This document shows positions 9,515 through 18,456 of a stretch of DNA of 64,000 nt, in pieces. The stretch covers positions 1,426,001-1,490,000 of the forward strand of contig NZ_UHIP01000002.1 of assembly GCF_900460245.1 (NCBI RefSeq), in the 5' to 3' direction. This DNA is from Vibrio fluvialis. Lineage in GTDB: Bacteria; Pseudomonadota; Gammaproteobacteria; Enterobacterales; Vibrionaceae. Every line of letters starts with the position of its first letter. Position 1 is the stretch's first letter. The position numbers were made by a program, and so were the translations under genes. The notes under the pieces were generated by a model that worked only from the letters and a program-made list of their open reading frames with translations, did not search any database and was not told the DNA's origin.

Positions 9515-10627
9515 TTAATTCGCGTAACGAAGCGCGACTTCATATAGCTCATCGGCAATGTCGACAAAAACATCGACAATATCCGGATCAAAATGTGTTC
9601 CTTTACCATCCAAGACCAACTGCACCGCATCCTGATGGGTGAAAGCAGGTTTATAGACACGTTTGCTGATCAGCGCGTCATACACATCGGCAACCGCCAT
9701 CAGACGTGCCGCCAGAGGAATATCGGTGCCGGACAAGCCGCGCGGATAACCCCGGCCATCCCAGTGTTCATGATGCGAATAGGCTATTTCCTTGGCGTAG
9801 CGCAGAAACTCAATCGATTTTCCGGTGACGACTTCGGCTTTCTGGATCGCTTCATAACCAATCGTGGTGTGAGTTTTCATGATTTCAAACTCTTCTTCCG
9901 TCAACTTGCCCTCTTTAAGCAAGATAGTGTCGGAAATACCAATTTTACCGATGTCGTGTAAAGGGGCCGATTTGTAGAGTAAATCGATGGTGCGATCGTC
10001 GAGTTGCAACGCATAGCGCGGATTTTTGCGCAGATTCTCGGCGAGCAGTTTGATGTATGTTTGTGTGCGGCGAATATGGTTACCAGTTTCATTGTCGCGG
10101 GTCTCGGCCAGCGACACCATAGCGTAGAACGCAACGTCCTGAATCGCATGCAGCTCTTCACGCTGGCGCACCAGCTCAAGCGTGCGACGTTCGACTTCTT
10201 TCTCCAGCGCCTGCTTTTCACCGTGAAGCAGATCTTTAGCCAATTTGAGCGAAACATGCGCATTAACGCGAGCTTTCACTATATCGGGGTTGATTGGTTT
10301 GGTGATGTAATCTACCGCGCCCAGTTGCAAGCCTCGACACTCATCGAATTTTTCAGATTTGGCGGTGAGGAAAATCACCGGAATATGCGCAGTCGCCGGG
10401 TTCGATTTCAGACGCTCACACACCTCGAACCCATCCATTTCAGGCATCATAATATCGAGCAGAATCAGATCCGGGCTTGCCGCTTCCGCAATACTGATAC
10501 CGCGTAAACCACTGTTCGCCCCTTTGACCTTGTAATCCTCTTTGAGTAACTGATACATCAGCGTCAGATTCTCTGGGATATCATCGATTACTAACAGCGT
10601 CGGTTTGGATGACGACACATCAAACAT
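9515..10627 (-). CDS. RpfG-type response regulator, REC plus HD-GYP phosphodiesterase
   Basis: The protein has 370 residues. The receiver domain (1-120) has the acidic pair DD, phospho-acceptor Asp58 in LLDIMMP and Lys110 in ITKP. A coiled-coil linker (about 130-165) leads into an HD-GYP domain (about 170-365) with HDIGK (His224-Asp225), SHHEHWDGRGYPRGL and ADVYDAL. HD-GYP proteins hydrolyse c-di-GMP. This gene precedes and is likely cotranscribed with the Cache-domain histidine kinase, its probable cognate partner. All residues expected for both phosphorylation and catalysis appear present. Confidence 0.93.
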   Translation of the reverse strand: MFDVSSSKPTLLVIDDIPENLTLMYQLLKEDYKVKGANSGLRGISIAEAASPDLILLDIMMPEMDGFEVCERLKSNPATAHIPVIFLTAKSEKFDECRGLQLGAVDYITKPINPDIVKARVNAHVSLKLAKDLLHGEKQALEKEVERRTLELVRQREELHAIQDVAFYAMVSLAETRDNETGNHIRRTQTYIKLLAENLRKNPRYALQLDDRTIDLLYKSAPLHDIGKIGISDTILLKEGKLTEEEFEIMKTHTTIGYEAIQKAEVVTGKSIEFLRYAKEIAYSHHEHWDGRGYPRGLSGTDIPLAARLMAVADVYDALISKRVYKPAFTHQDAVQLVLDGKGTHFDPDIVDVFVDIADELYEVALRYAN

Positions 10628-10853
10628 CCTGAAACTCCTATCAAATACGAGCTATCCCTGCCGCAATACCAACCCGTCCCTTGTTGGTACGAACTGCATT
10701 CCCCTCTACGGAGGGCCGATGCTTCTTAATGGCGGCGCTGTTTAAACGCGACGTTAAATTTAGTCATTACTAATTTAGTCGCTATACAGAGGATTAGGAG
10801 TGATTAGTGTCAATTTATCAAACATAAGCAAGGATCGGCGGTATTGTCGCCTC

Positions 10854-10873
10854 TGGCACGGAATTCCATGCCA
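10854..10873. promoter_or_regulatory. Near-perfect 20-bp palindrome upstream of the HD-GYP/kinase operon
   Basis: The half-sites TGGCA and TGCCA flank a GGAATTCC core, with one mismatch pair. The element lies about 230 bases upstream of the HD-GYP start and about 35 bases past the SLC13 gene stop. It may be an operator or part of a weak hairpin; the assignment is uncertain. Confidence 0.3.
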
Positions 10874-10907
10874 TAAACCGTCACACATACCGCCATAGTC
10901 GGCGAAA

Positions 10908-12305
10908 TTATTGGATCCAACCCAACAGATTCCACCACAGGTAATCCAGTGGCATCAGTACAATAATGGTGACCGCAGCGAGCGGAAGTGTCACTTTCAC
11001 CAGTTTAGATAAAGGTTCTTGAGAAAGCTGCATAGCGACAATTAATGGCCCAACCTGATAAGGGAAGATTACCGTCGAGAAGCCGATCACCTGAGTCATC
11101 AGTACCGCAGGTATTGAAAAGCCTGTCGCATTAGCGAAATCAGCGGCCATTGGGGTCAACACCGTCGGTACACCAGGAATCGTTGCGACTAATCCGGTTA
11201 AGGTTGAAATCATCGACAGCGCCATATAGCTGAGAAACGGCGTATTTGGATCAGAAGGCAACATATGGCTGAACATCTGCCCCATCTCTGCCCCCAAGCC
11301 GGAACCATTGACCAGCGCACCAAGGCCAAGTGCGGATGCAACAAATACTACGGTGCCAAAGTCTACCGAGCTATTGAACGCCTTTGGTTCTACCACGCCC
11401 CATTTTGGCAGTAGTAATAAAATGGCAGTGACCAGCCCAACCCAAGCCGGGTTCACGCCATGAATCGTGTCTGTCATCCAGAACAACAACGTGATCGCGA
11501 GAAGAACTGAGACTTTCTTTTGCATCGCATAATTTGAGGGGAATTCCTCCGTCTGCGCCGCTGTCAGCAGAAAAGATGGATCAATCTGCGCAGGGAAAAT
11601 TCGCACCACCAACCAAACCAACAAAATAGACTTCACAATCCCAAGCACAGGAAAATGCAGCAACAAATATTCAGTGTAACCAAAATGAATATCGAACAGT
11701 GTTTCACTGGCCCCAGCAAGAATCATGTTGGGAATATTGGCTGGCAGCACCGCAAAACTCGGCATGTTACAGGCGATAGCCAGAGACGTCGCGATCCCCA
11801 ATCGCCCATTGCTGCCTTTGGCAAACCCAACCGCATCGGCCAGTGCCATGCCGATCGGAATCAACACCACCGCGCGGCCGACCGACGAGGGCATCACAAA
11901 CCCCAGCAAGGCGGAAGTGAATACCAAACCACCGATTAAGCGCGGGTAACTGCTCGTCAAATGTGGCGCAATGAATGATGCCAGACGCTTGCCGAGCCCA
12001 GAGACGGATATCGCTGACCCAATTACAAAACCAGAAATAATCAGCCATACCGCCGTTGAGCCGAATCCGGCAAATAACGCAGATGGCTCAATCAGATGAA
12101 ACACCGTAGCCAGAGCAAAAAACAGCAGCCCGGTCAGAAATGGCGGAAACAATCCCGTGCTCCAGAACACGAGAGTAATCAACACCACCGCGGCGCTTTG
12201 CGAAAAGTTGGCCGATTGCCCGGCAAACGGATACACCGCCAATACGGCTGCGAGCATCATCGCGGAAACAACAATAACCGGTTTGGCACTTAATTTATTC
12301 ATCAT
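10908..12305 (-). CDS. SLC13/DASS-family sodium:anion (dicarboxylate-type) symporter
   Basis: The 465-residue polytopic membrane protein has about 11-12 hydrophobic segments. Its pattern is typical of DASS transporters: an N-terminal half with WLIISGFVIGSAISVSGLGKRLA and MPSSVGRAVVLIPIGMALAD, and a C-terminal half with SALGLGALVNGSGLG and IPGVPTVLTPMAADFANATG. DASS proteins import di- or tricarboxylates, sulfate or related anions with Na+. The start is set at ATG 12305 because GGAG lies 9 bases upstream; a TTG at 12326 would extend it by 7 residues. It diverges from an AraC-type regulator with about 90 bases between, which suggests that regulator controls it. The substrate cannot be told from sequence. 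Confidence 0.88.
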   Translation of the reverse strand: MMNKLSAKPVIVVSAMMLAAVLAVYPFAGQSANFSQSAAVVLITLVFWSTGLFPPFLTGLLFFALATVFHLIEPSALFAGFGSTAVWLIISGFVIGSAISVSGLGKRLASFIAPHLTSSYPRLIGGLVFTSALLGFVMPSSVGRAVVLIPIGMALADAVGFAKGSNGRLGIATSLAIACNMPSFAVLPANIPNMILAGASETLFDIHFGYTEYLLLHFPVLGIVKSILLVWLVVRIFPAQIDPSFLLTAAQTEEFPSNYAMQKKVSVLLAITLLFWMTDTIHGVNPAWVGLVTAILLLLPKWGVVEPKAFNSSVDFGTVVFVASALGLGALVNGSGLGAEMGQMFSHMLPSDPNTPFLSYMALSMISTLTGLVATIPGVPTVLTPMAADFANATGFSIPAVLMTQVIGFSTVIFPYQVGPLIVAMQLSQEPLSKLVKVTLPLAAVTIIVLMPLDYLWWNLLGWIQ

Positions 12306-12396
12306 AGCGACTGACTCCACAGTCAAAGAAAGATTGCATACAACGTGAACAGAGCTTTAAGATACCCGACATTCCGTGACGTTTTAAGAACCTCAT

Positions 12397-13200
12397 ATGC
12401 CAAACCATATTCCTGAAACGACAATGCAAACGCCCAGCGAAGTGGCATTCACTTTGGATGCTTCTCAGCCGGTACTGACTCATACCCGCAGCATGCAGGC
12501 TGAATCAGGCATCGTTCCTCACTCACATCCCCGTGGTCAGTTATTATGGGCAGCCAAAGGCATTCTGCGCGTCACCAGTGAGCACGCAGTGTGGGTCGTG
12601 CCTTCAACACACGCAGTCTGGATTCCGGGGGGATTACTGCATCAGGTCAGCAGTGAAACTGCGGCGCAGACACGCAACATCTATATCGACCCGTCATTTG
12701 CGATTCGAGAGAATGAAAAAGCGGTCATCATGTTGAAAATGAGTCCGTTGATGCGAGAAATCGTATTGAAGTTGACGGAAAGTGCAAATCACCTTTCTAA
12801 AGAACGGATTCAGCGTCTGGGGTTGGTCGCCTTGGATGAACTTGATGCTCTGGAGCCATTGCAACTGTTCATCTCCTCCGGTGACGATCCGCGCTTGAAA
12901 AAGCTCATCAGCCACATAGTTAACCATGCCGCGCAGAACGAACCTTTGGACGTACTGTCACGCAGAGTGGGGGCCAGTGTGCGAACCATTGAGCGACTGT
13001 TCAAAGCTGAAACTGGCCTGACTTACCGTCAGTGGCGCAGTCGCTTTCGACTGATGAATTCTCTGGAGCATATCGTCAATGGCGCCAATACAACCACCGT
13101 CGCCCACCAGCTCGGCTATCAAAGCGTCAGCAGTTTTATCTCGGCATTTAAGTCTTTGTTTGGGTGTACACCACAGGAATACGCAAGCCGCAAGGGCTGA
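12397..13200 (+). CDS. AraC-family transcriptional regulator with N-terminal cupin
   Basis: The protein has 267 residues. An N-terminal cupin ligand domain (about 30-100: HSHPRGQLLWA, VPSTHAVWIPGGLLHQV) is followed by a C-terminal AraC double HTH (about 160-265: LSRRVGASVRTIERLFKAETGLTYRQWRSRFRL, VAHQLGYQSVSSFISAFKSLFGCTPQEYASR). It is transcribed away from the SLC13 transporter gene, so it most likely regulates that transporter and itself in response to the transported anion or a metabolite. This is inferred from the divergent arrangement; no operator was identified. Confidence 0.9.
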   Translation: MPNHIPETTMQTPSEVAFTLDASQPVLTHTRSMQAESGIVPHSHPRGQLLWAAKGILRVTSEHAVWVVPSTHAVWIPGGLLHQVSSETAAQTRNIYIDPSFAIRENEKAVIMLKMSPLMREIVLKLTESANHLSKERIQRLGLVALDELDALEPLQLFISSGDDPRLKKLISHIVNHAAQNEPLDVLSRRVGASVRTIERLFKAETGLTYRQWRSRFRLMNSLEHIVNGANTTTVAHQLGYQSVSSFISAFKSLFGCTPQEYASRKG

Positions 13201-13617
13201 AATAGACGCTAAGCATGAATATGTTGATGTATACCTTGTCAAATGAGCGTGATTTACCCAACCCCAGTTAGGTAAACGGCTGCTAAAATGGTAAGATCGC
13301 TGCAATGATCAGTGCTGACAGGTTCAGGCTCAACGAACCTGAGAAATACTTAACAGCACCCACTAGATATAAAGGTTTACATTTCAAATGGTTAACAACT
13401 CAATTCAATGGTTTCCAGGACCATCGGATTGAGATTCCACCACCTCCCAGAAAACCCAATAAATTATTCATAAACAAATAGTTAAACAACACATCCATTT
13501 TCTGACGTCCCATACGATCTCACTAAAATTCACGATTATGATACCCCACAGGATACCCCACAGTGAGAGTTTTCTGTACAATGTTCTCCACTCTTCAATC
13601 TATTGAAAGAAATGTAT
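13201..13617. other. Gene-free left flank of the integrase
   Basis: No gene is visible in this 417-bp stretch. It contains a short hairpin (CAGGTTC 13319-13325 with GAACCTG 13335-13341, no T-run) that may end the AraC gene. Next comes a segment around 13420-13450 (ATTGAGATTCCACCACCTCC) vaguely like the 3' end of a tRNA or tmRNA, and then tandem 11-bp repeats next to the integrase. It is the probable left attachment region of an integrated element, but no defined att core could be proven. Confidence 0.4.
13540..13562 (+). repeat. Tandem GATACCCCACA repeats upstream of integrase
   Basis: The 11-bp sequence GATACCCCACA occurs at 13540-13550 and again at 13552-13562, one base apart, about 55 bases upstream of the recombinase start. 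Short direct repeats here could be arm-type integrase binding sites or operator sites; inferred only from position. Confidence 0.4.
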
Positions 13618-14829
13618 ATGGCGAAACGAATTACCGATACAACTATTAAGAATCTTGAGGTCAAAGAAAAAGAATACACATTCACGGTAGAAGAATGTTT
13701 ACAGTTAAGAATTCGTCCTAGACGCTCGGAACAAGGCTCAGGTACCAAAGCATGGCAATTTAAATATCGTCACCCTGTAACAAAGAAAGTTACCAAGATT
13801 CCTATGGGAACATACCCGTCACTAGGATTAGCACGCGCCAAGTTAGAAGCGGCCGAATATAGAAGGCAATTGGCGGAAGGCATAGACCCTAAGACAGCCA
13901 AAGAAAAAAAGAAGAGAGACGAACAACTTGAGCATGAGAATACTTTCCTCTCTATTTCTCAAATGTGGTTCGAAAGAAAACGAAAAACTGTAGAACAATT
14001 TCACGGAGAAAGGATTTGGCGAACTCTGGAAAAATATATTCTTCCTCAGCTTGGTTCCTACCCTATTAACCAAATTTCGCGAAGAGACGCAATTACAGTT
14101 CTTAGACCATTAGAGAAAGATGGAAAGTTGTCGACAATAAAAAGAATATGCCAGAGCTTAAATCAAATAATGGAGTTTGCAGTCGCAAACGACGTCTTAG
14201 CTGCAAACCCTCTTACAAAAATGATCAACGCTTTTGAAAAGCATAAAGTTGAACATATGCCAACTATTCGCCCTGAGACACTTAATGAACTGCTAAGAAG
14301 ATTGAAAAATAATAAACGGCTACAAGATAAGACAAAGCTGCTATTACTTTGGCAACTACACACAATGACAAGGCCGCGAGAAGCCGCCCGAACTCGTTGG
14401 AAAGATATTGACCTAGACAATCGATGTTGGAATGTACCAGCAGAAGATATGAAACGTAGAAGAGAACACAGAGTACCATTGACAGATGAAGCATTAGCTA
14501 TTCTTAAACAAATGCGCGCATACAGTAAAGGATATGAGTTTGTTTTCCCTGGAGAGAGGGATCCTTCCAGCCACATTAGTCTTTTTACTGCGAATGCTGC
14601 TCTAAAACGAAGTCTTGATTTTAAAGGTGAATTGGTTGCTCATGGGCTTAGGGCAATCGCTTCTACTGCATTACATGAACAAGGTTTCAACACCCTGTTT
14701 GTTGAAGCATGCTTATCTCATTCAGATCAAAATGAAACTCGCGCCAGCTACAACCGTTCAGATTTTTTTGAGCAACGAAAGGAATTAATGAGCTGGTGGA
14801 GTGACTTTATTGTCAATTCATATAAATAA
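13618..14829 (+). CDS. Tyrosine recombinase / P4-type integrase
   Basis: The protein has 403 residues from ATG 13618 (MAKRITDTTI, the family's usual N-terminus); ATG 13612 and TTG 13603 are alternatives. An N-terminal DUF4102-type arm-binding domain (about 1-95; GTYPSLGLARAKLEA) is followed by a core-binding domain (about 105-190) and a catalytic domain (about 215-395). The catalytic residues are visible: Arg in MTRPREAARTRWKDID, His-x2-Arg in HGLRAIAST, His in CLSHSD, and Tyr in SYNRSDF. Such integrases insert genomic islands, usually at tRNA or ssrA genes. No tRNA was found beside it here. Its lower GC than the upstream genes suggests transfer. Confidence 0.93.
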   Translation: MAKRITDTTIKNLEVKEKEYTFTVEECLQLRIRPRRSEQGSGTKAWQFKYRHPVTKKVTKIPMGTYPSLGLARAKLEAAEYRRQLAEGIDPKTAKEKKKRDEQLEHENTFLSISQMWFERKRKTVEQFHGERIWRTLEKYILPQLGSYPINQISRRDAITVLRPLEKDGKLSTIKRICQSLNQIMEFAVANDVLAANPLTKMINAFEKHKVEHMPTIRPETLNELLRRLKNNKRLQDKTKLLLLWQLHTMTRPREAARTRWKDIDLDNRCWNVPAEDMKRRREHRVPLTDEALAILKQMRAYSKGYEFVFPGERDPSSHISLFTANAALKRSLDFKGELVAHGLRAIASTALHEQGFNTLFVEACLSHSDQNETRASYNRSDFFEQRKELMSWWSDFIVNSYK

Positions 14830-14892
14830 GCAGTACACGGCACGGAACGAATCACGACCTCTTATTGGATCTCTGATTCAGACCCGATCTGA

Positions 14893-15024
<132 letters not shown>

Positions 15025-15220
15025 CATATTTATAAAATTTTACTATTAGTTTAAGCAACCAATCCGATTACTAGCTCCGATGCATGATCGTCTTTGCAGT
15101 TGGGACAGGGAGCAAAATCATAGGATTAACTTTTAGCCTATTTACCAATTGCAACTGGTTGTGTATATCCTATTCTTTATGGCGGTTTACTTACTCACAT
15201 ACCAAAATAGGTTAATCATT

Positions 15221-15967
15221 ATGAAACTTCGTCATACTCTGGGTTTACTCTGTATCTTGTCTCTCTCTGCTCATGCTGAAATACTCTCTGTTCACTGCCC
15301 TCTAGGATGCCCTTCCAACCCTAAAGCCAATGATCTCGTGTTCACGCACATCTATGCGCTTTCGAACAACCCAATGACCAAGTTCGCCGATTGGGTAGCT
15401 TATGAAGTCAATCCAATTAATTACGGGGTATCACCGGGACGTAACTGGAATAGTGATCCATTGATTAACGAAAGCAAGACTCTTGAACCATCAGACTATA
15501 CAGGAGCAAACTCCAGCGAATTAGAAGCTGATCGAGGCCATCAGGCACCACTTGCTAGTTTCGCAGGTTCTCGCTATTGGTATGAGGCAAACTACTTAAG
15601 TAATATCACTCCACAAGATGAAGACCTGAATCAAGGCCCGTGGAAAGAGCTAGAGGATAAAGTCAGGGACGTTGCTAGCTACGAAGATCCACTCTACGTG
15701 GTTACTGGCCCATTATTTAATTCCGAAATGAACAAGTTGCCAAAAGCGGATGAAGATCATGTTGTTCCTTTTGCCTACTTTAAGATCGTTTATAACCGTA
15801 AAGGTGCCGTTGGATTTATAATGGCCCAGAGTACTGAAAGGAATGATGGCTATTGCTCAAAAACGTCTTCAATTCGCAGTATACAAGAACTAACAAGTTT
15901 CGAACTTCCCAGCCTTGTTGATAATATAAAATTGAAAACAGAGTTGGGGTGTAACAACGAGCATTAA
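15221..15967 (+). CDS. Secreted DNA/RNA non-specific endonuclease (NucA/DRGH family)
   Basis: The protein has 248 residues from ATG 15221, chosen because it gives a clean signal peptide (MKLRHTLGLLCILSLSAHA). The ORF can be extended upstream to 15149, but that adds a second hydrophobic segment. The catalytic motif is DRGHQAPLA, with the following NYLSNITPQDEDLNQGPWKELE containing the metal-binding Asn. The family cleaves DNA and RNA with Mg2+ in the periplasm or outside the cell. Cysteines near the N-terminus (CPLGCP) and C-terminus suggest disulfides. It lies between an IS3 remnant and an H-NS gene in the integration zone. A role in nutrient scavenging, extracellular DNA turnover or exclusion of incoming DNA is possible. 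Confidence 0.85.
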   Translation: MKLRHTLGLLCILSLSAHAEILSVHCPLGCPSNPKANDLVFTHIYALSNNPMTKFADWVAYEVNPINYGVSPGRNWNSDPLINESKTLEPSDYTGANSSELEADRGHQAPLASFAGSRYWYEANYLSNITPQDEDLNQGPWKELEDKVRDVASYEDPLYVVTGPLFNSEMNKLPKADEDHVVPFAYFKIVYNRKGAVGFIMAQSTERNDGYCSKTSSIRSIQELTSFELPSLVDNIKLKTELGCNNEH

Positions 15968-16128
15968 AGTGCCATTATATTACGCACTCTATTGCTTACA
16001 ACCTAATTGAGTATTATCAAATAGCGTAAATTTTTGCAAAAAGCGTCACTACTAATCTGAACCCGCCCAACATCCCTGACAAAATATAGAGAGATGTTTA
16101 TGCGTTTTATGATTAGATGAATTGCCAG

Positions 16129-16533
16129 CTAAATGACAAATTCGTCTAATGCCCTACCACTATTTAAGGCTTCCTGAATGATAGTTGGTGTCCGGCCTTG
16201 CCCTGTCCAGGTTTTCATCACACCAGAAGCGTCAGTATACTTGTATTTTGCAGGGCGAGCTTTGCGTTGAACTTTTTTTGTTGCAGACTTATTTGATAAT
16301 GTAGAAAGTAAATCTTTTAAATCCAAACCTTCCTCACTAATTTGTTTCGCTATCGCAGCCAAACGTTCTTCTTTTTCTTTTTGTTCCTGAATACGCTTAG
16401 ATTCTGCATATCGACGCTCTTTTACAACGCTTGATAATTTTGACAGAGCATCTTCAAGCTGCTCTATGGTCAGGTCACGCGAAAACGCGCGAAGACTACG
16501 AATGTTTAATAAGGTTTTAGTAAGTTCGTCCAT
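16129..16533 (-). CDS. H-NS family nucleoid protein (VicH-like paralogue)
   Basis: The protein has 134 residues. The N-terminal oligomerisation domain (MDELTKTLLNIRSLRAFSRD, coiled coil to about 65) and C-terminal DNA-binding domain (PAKYKYTDASGVMKTWTGQGRTP) match Vibrio VicH/H-NS. The TWTGQGRTP AT-hook-like loop is intact. The linker (about residues 48-95) differs from what I recall of the housekeeping protein, so this is probably a second, island-borne paralogue. H-NS proteins silence AT-rich foreign DNA. It sits 1.3 kb from the integrase/IS scar and upstream of large AT-rich blocks. Confidence 0.92.
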   Translation of the reverse strand: MDELTKTLLNIRSLRAFSRDLTIEQLEDALSKLSSVVKERRYAESKRIQEQKEKEERLAAIAKQISEEGLDLKDLLSTLSNKSATKKVQRKARPAKYKYTDASGVMKTWTGQGRTPTIIQEALNSGRALDEFVI

Positions 16534-16671
16534 AAAATTCTCGTTTAATTTTGAACAATATAATGAATCTGAGACTTAATGCCTATGAAAATAACATAGT
16601 ATTGAATAAATATCATGCATTACCGCCCTTTTAATAGTTCTATTTTCGAATCAATTTAAAAATATTGACCT

Positions 16672-18303
16672 TTAAAGCCAAGTCTCTGCGGGCTCAGGCC
16701 GATACAATCCAAAGCCCTGCATAGTATAAACTCCTATCCCTTCCAATAGATTCTCAATGATTTCCGTTTCTACACCTTCAGCTACCAGCTCTATATTCTG
16801 GTTTTCGCAATGATGAACTAAGTACTTAATCAGACTTCTGCAAGGATCCGACGTTAATGCGTCTTCAACAAGAGAGCGGTCAAGCTTAATTTGGTGTAAT
16901 GGAAGCCTAAATAAGCTGGTAATAGAACTATAACCAGCCCCAAAATCATCCAAAGATATCTTGAAACTCTTCGACTTGATCTTCTTCACCATTTCAACGC
17001 ATGTTTCATCTTGGTCAAGAAAATGAGATTCGGTTATTTCGAGTACAATCCGATCAGAAGCAACGCCTTGTTCATTGGCAATATTACAGAGTATTTCTAG
17101 AAAGTCTTTGTCTGCTAATTGAAGTACAGAGACGTTGATATTGACTGATGGTCTGTCGGAATGTGAACGATCGTATCCGGCGACAAATCGACAAGCTTGT
17201 TTAATCACTAAGTAACCAAGTTCCGTCATTAAATCAAGCTTTTCCGCCAAAGGAATAAACTCGGCTGGGCTGATTCGGCCTAAAAGTGGGTGATCCCAAC
17301 GGGCTAAGGCTTCATAACTTCTGATAGTGTTGGTTCTGCGGTCAACAATAGGTTGCAACGCTATATAGATAGATTCGTTTGAAATTGCTTCATTTAAACT
17401 ATCACTGATCACAAAATAACGGTCCACCGCTGTTCTTACTTTTTCAGTATAAATAGAGACGCCGCCATGGCTATACGCATAATCAATGACTTGCATTAGA
17501 ATATTGAGTGGCAAGGTTGACTCAAACTCCGATTCATTTATCACTGCGATAGCAACATCACTCTTCGCTATCGAAAATCCGAGATCCTCGCTTTTAAGCA
17601 GACCATCAGTCGCCTCATTTGCGATTTGAGTAACCTGTAGACACGGAATTGGGTATGGGCAGCGCAGAGCAAAAACCTCAGGGGATACACGATATAGTTC
17701 CACCTCCTCCAACCTAGAATCAAACCAATCAGACAAGGCTGAAACAACTTCCGTCGTGACCCTACCACCCCATTGACGTATGTAGTTGTGCATATTTCTG
17801 ATCGATACCGCAAATACTACACCTTCTTTGGTACAAGCATTTGTTACTTCAAGCCATTTATGGCGATTGTACAAACCCGTTTCACTATCATGATGTACCA
17901 TAACTGACAGATAGTCGTTGAAGAGCCTACTTTCAGATACATCTCGGTGGCATCCCACCATGTAAGTTTCGTCGTCGTCTTCAACAATGATCCCGGTTGC
18001 CTCTATCCAAAGATATCTCCCCTGGCGAGTAAGCACACGATATTCACTTATAACACGTGTCGTATTACCCTCTTTGTGGGAAATTACGCGTTTGGAGAAA
18101 CTATCTCTATCGAGTGGGTGGATAAGCTTTATCCAGTCATCAAGCGTGGAATCTTCTACTGGCATTTCAAACTGTTCATAAAATCGGCTATTGTAAAACT
18201 GTACCCGATTATCGTACCCCATGTACCAGAGACCATCTTTCGAAGAATCAAAAACATGTATGAGCTTATTTAATAATGTTTTTTGCTTCATACTCTCTTC
18301 CAT
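16672..18303 (-). CDS. PAS-GGDEF(degenerate)-EAL protein, probable c-di-GMP phosphodiesterase
   Basis: The protein has 543 residues. A PAS domain with PAC (about 12-125: LWYMGYDNRVQFYNSRFYEQF, GCHRDVSESR) is followed by a GGDEF-like domain (about 130-285). That domain retains the DSETGLYNRHKW entry motif, but FALRCPYP replaces GGDEF, so it cannot be a cyclase. The EAL domain (about 300-540) has EAL at 332-334, NVSVLQL, EITESHF, IDDFGAGYSS, KLDRSLV and VAEGVET, all consistent with active hydrolysis of c-di-GMP. No membrane segment is seen. ATG 18303 has AGGA 8 bases upstream; ATG 18291 is an alternative. The gene lies downstream of an MCP on the same strand, separated by a hairpin. Confidence 0.92.
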   Translation of the reverse strand: MEESMKQKTLLNKLIHVFDSSKDGLWYMGYDNRVQFYNSRFYEQFEMPVEDSTLDDWIKLIHPLDRDSFSKRVISHKEGNTTRVISEYRVLTRQGRYLWIEATGIIVEDDDETYMVGCHRDVSESRLFNDYLSVMVHHDSETGLYNRHKWLEVTNACTKEGVVFAVSIRNMHNYIRQWGGRVTTEVVSALSDWFDSRLEEVELYRVSPEVFALRCPYPIPCLQVTQIANEATDGLLKSEDLGFSIAKSDVAIAVINESEFESTLPLNILMQVIDYAYSHGGVSIYTEKVRTAVDRYFVISDSLNEAISNESIYIALQPIVDRRTNTIRSYEALARWDHPLLGRISPAEFIPLAEKLDLMTELGYLVIKQACRFVAGYDRSHSDRPSVNINVSVLQLADKDFLEILCNIANEQGVASDRIVLEITESHFLDQDETCVEMVKKIKSKSFKISLDDFGAGYSSITSLFRLPLHQIKLDRSLVEDALTSDPCRSLIKYLVHHCENQNIELVAEGVETEIIENLLEGIGVYTMQGFGLYRPEPAETWL

Positions 18304-18413
18304 AAATCAAATCCTAACGTCAGTAGATCGCATTAACACAATCTATTCTTTCATAATTATGCATGACATATAAGAGTAATCGGATAAGGGGTTTGAATTT
18401 TAAGAGAGGATTG

Positions 18414-18443
18414 GGGCATTCTCCACTCAAAATGAGAATGCCC
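18414..18443 (-). terminator. Hairpin after the MCP gene
   Basis: The arms GGGCATTCTC (18414-18423) and GAGAATGCCC (18434-18443) form a perfect 10-bp stem just past the MCP stop at 18457. No strong T-run follows on the minus strand, so it may attenuate or protect mRNA rather than fully terminate. Confidence 0.6.
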
Positions 18444-18456
18444 AAACAAGAAAAAT

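Noticed and set aside
13420..13450. Sequence resembling a tRNA/tmRNA 3' end (ATTGAGATTCCACCACCTCC) as attL
   Set aside because: No stem and loop geometry, no CCA-consistent partner repeat found in the window; similarity is too weak to call an attachment site.
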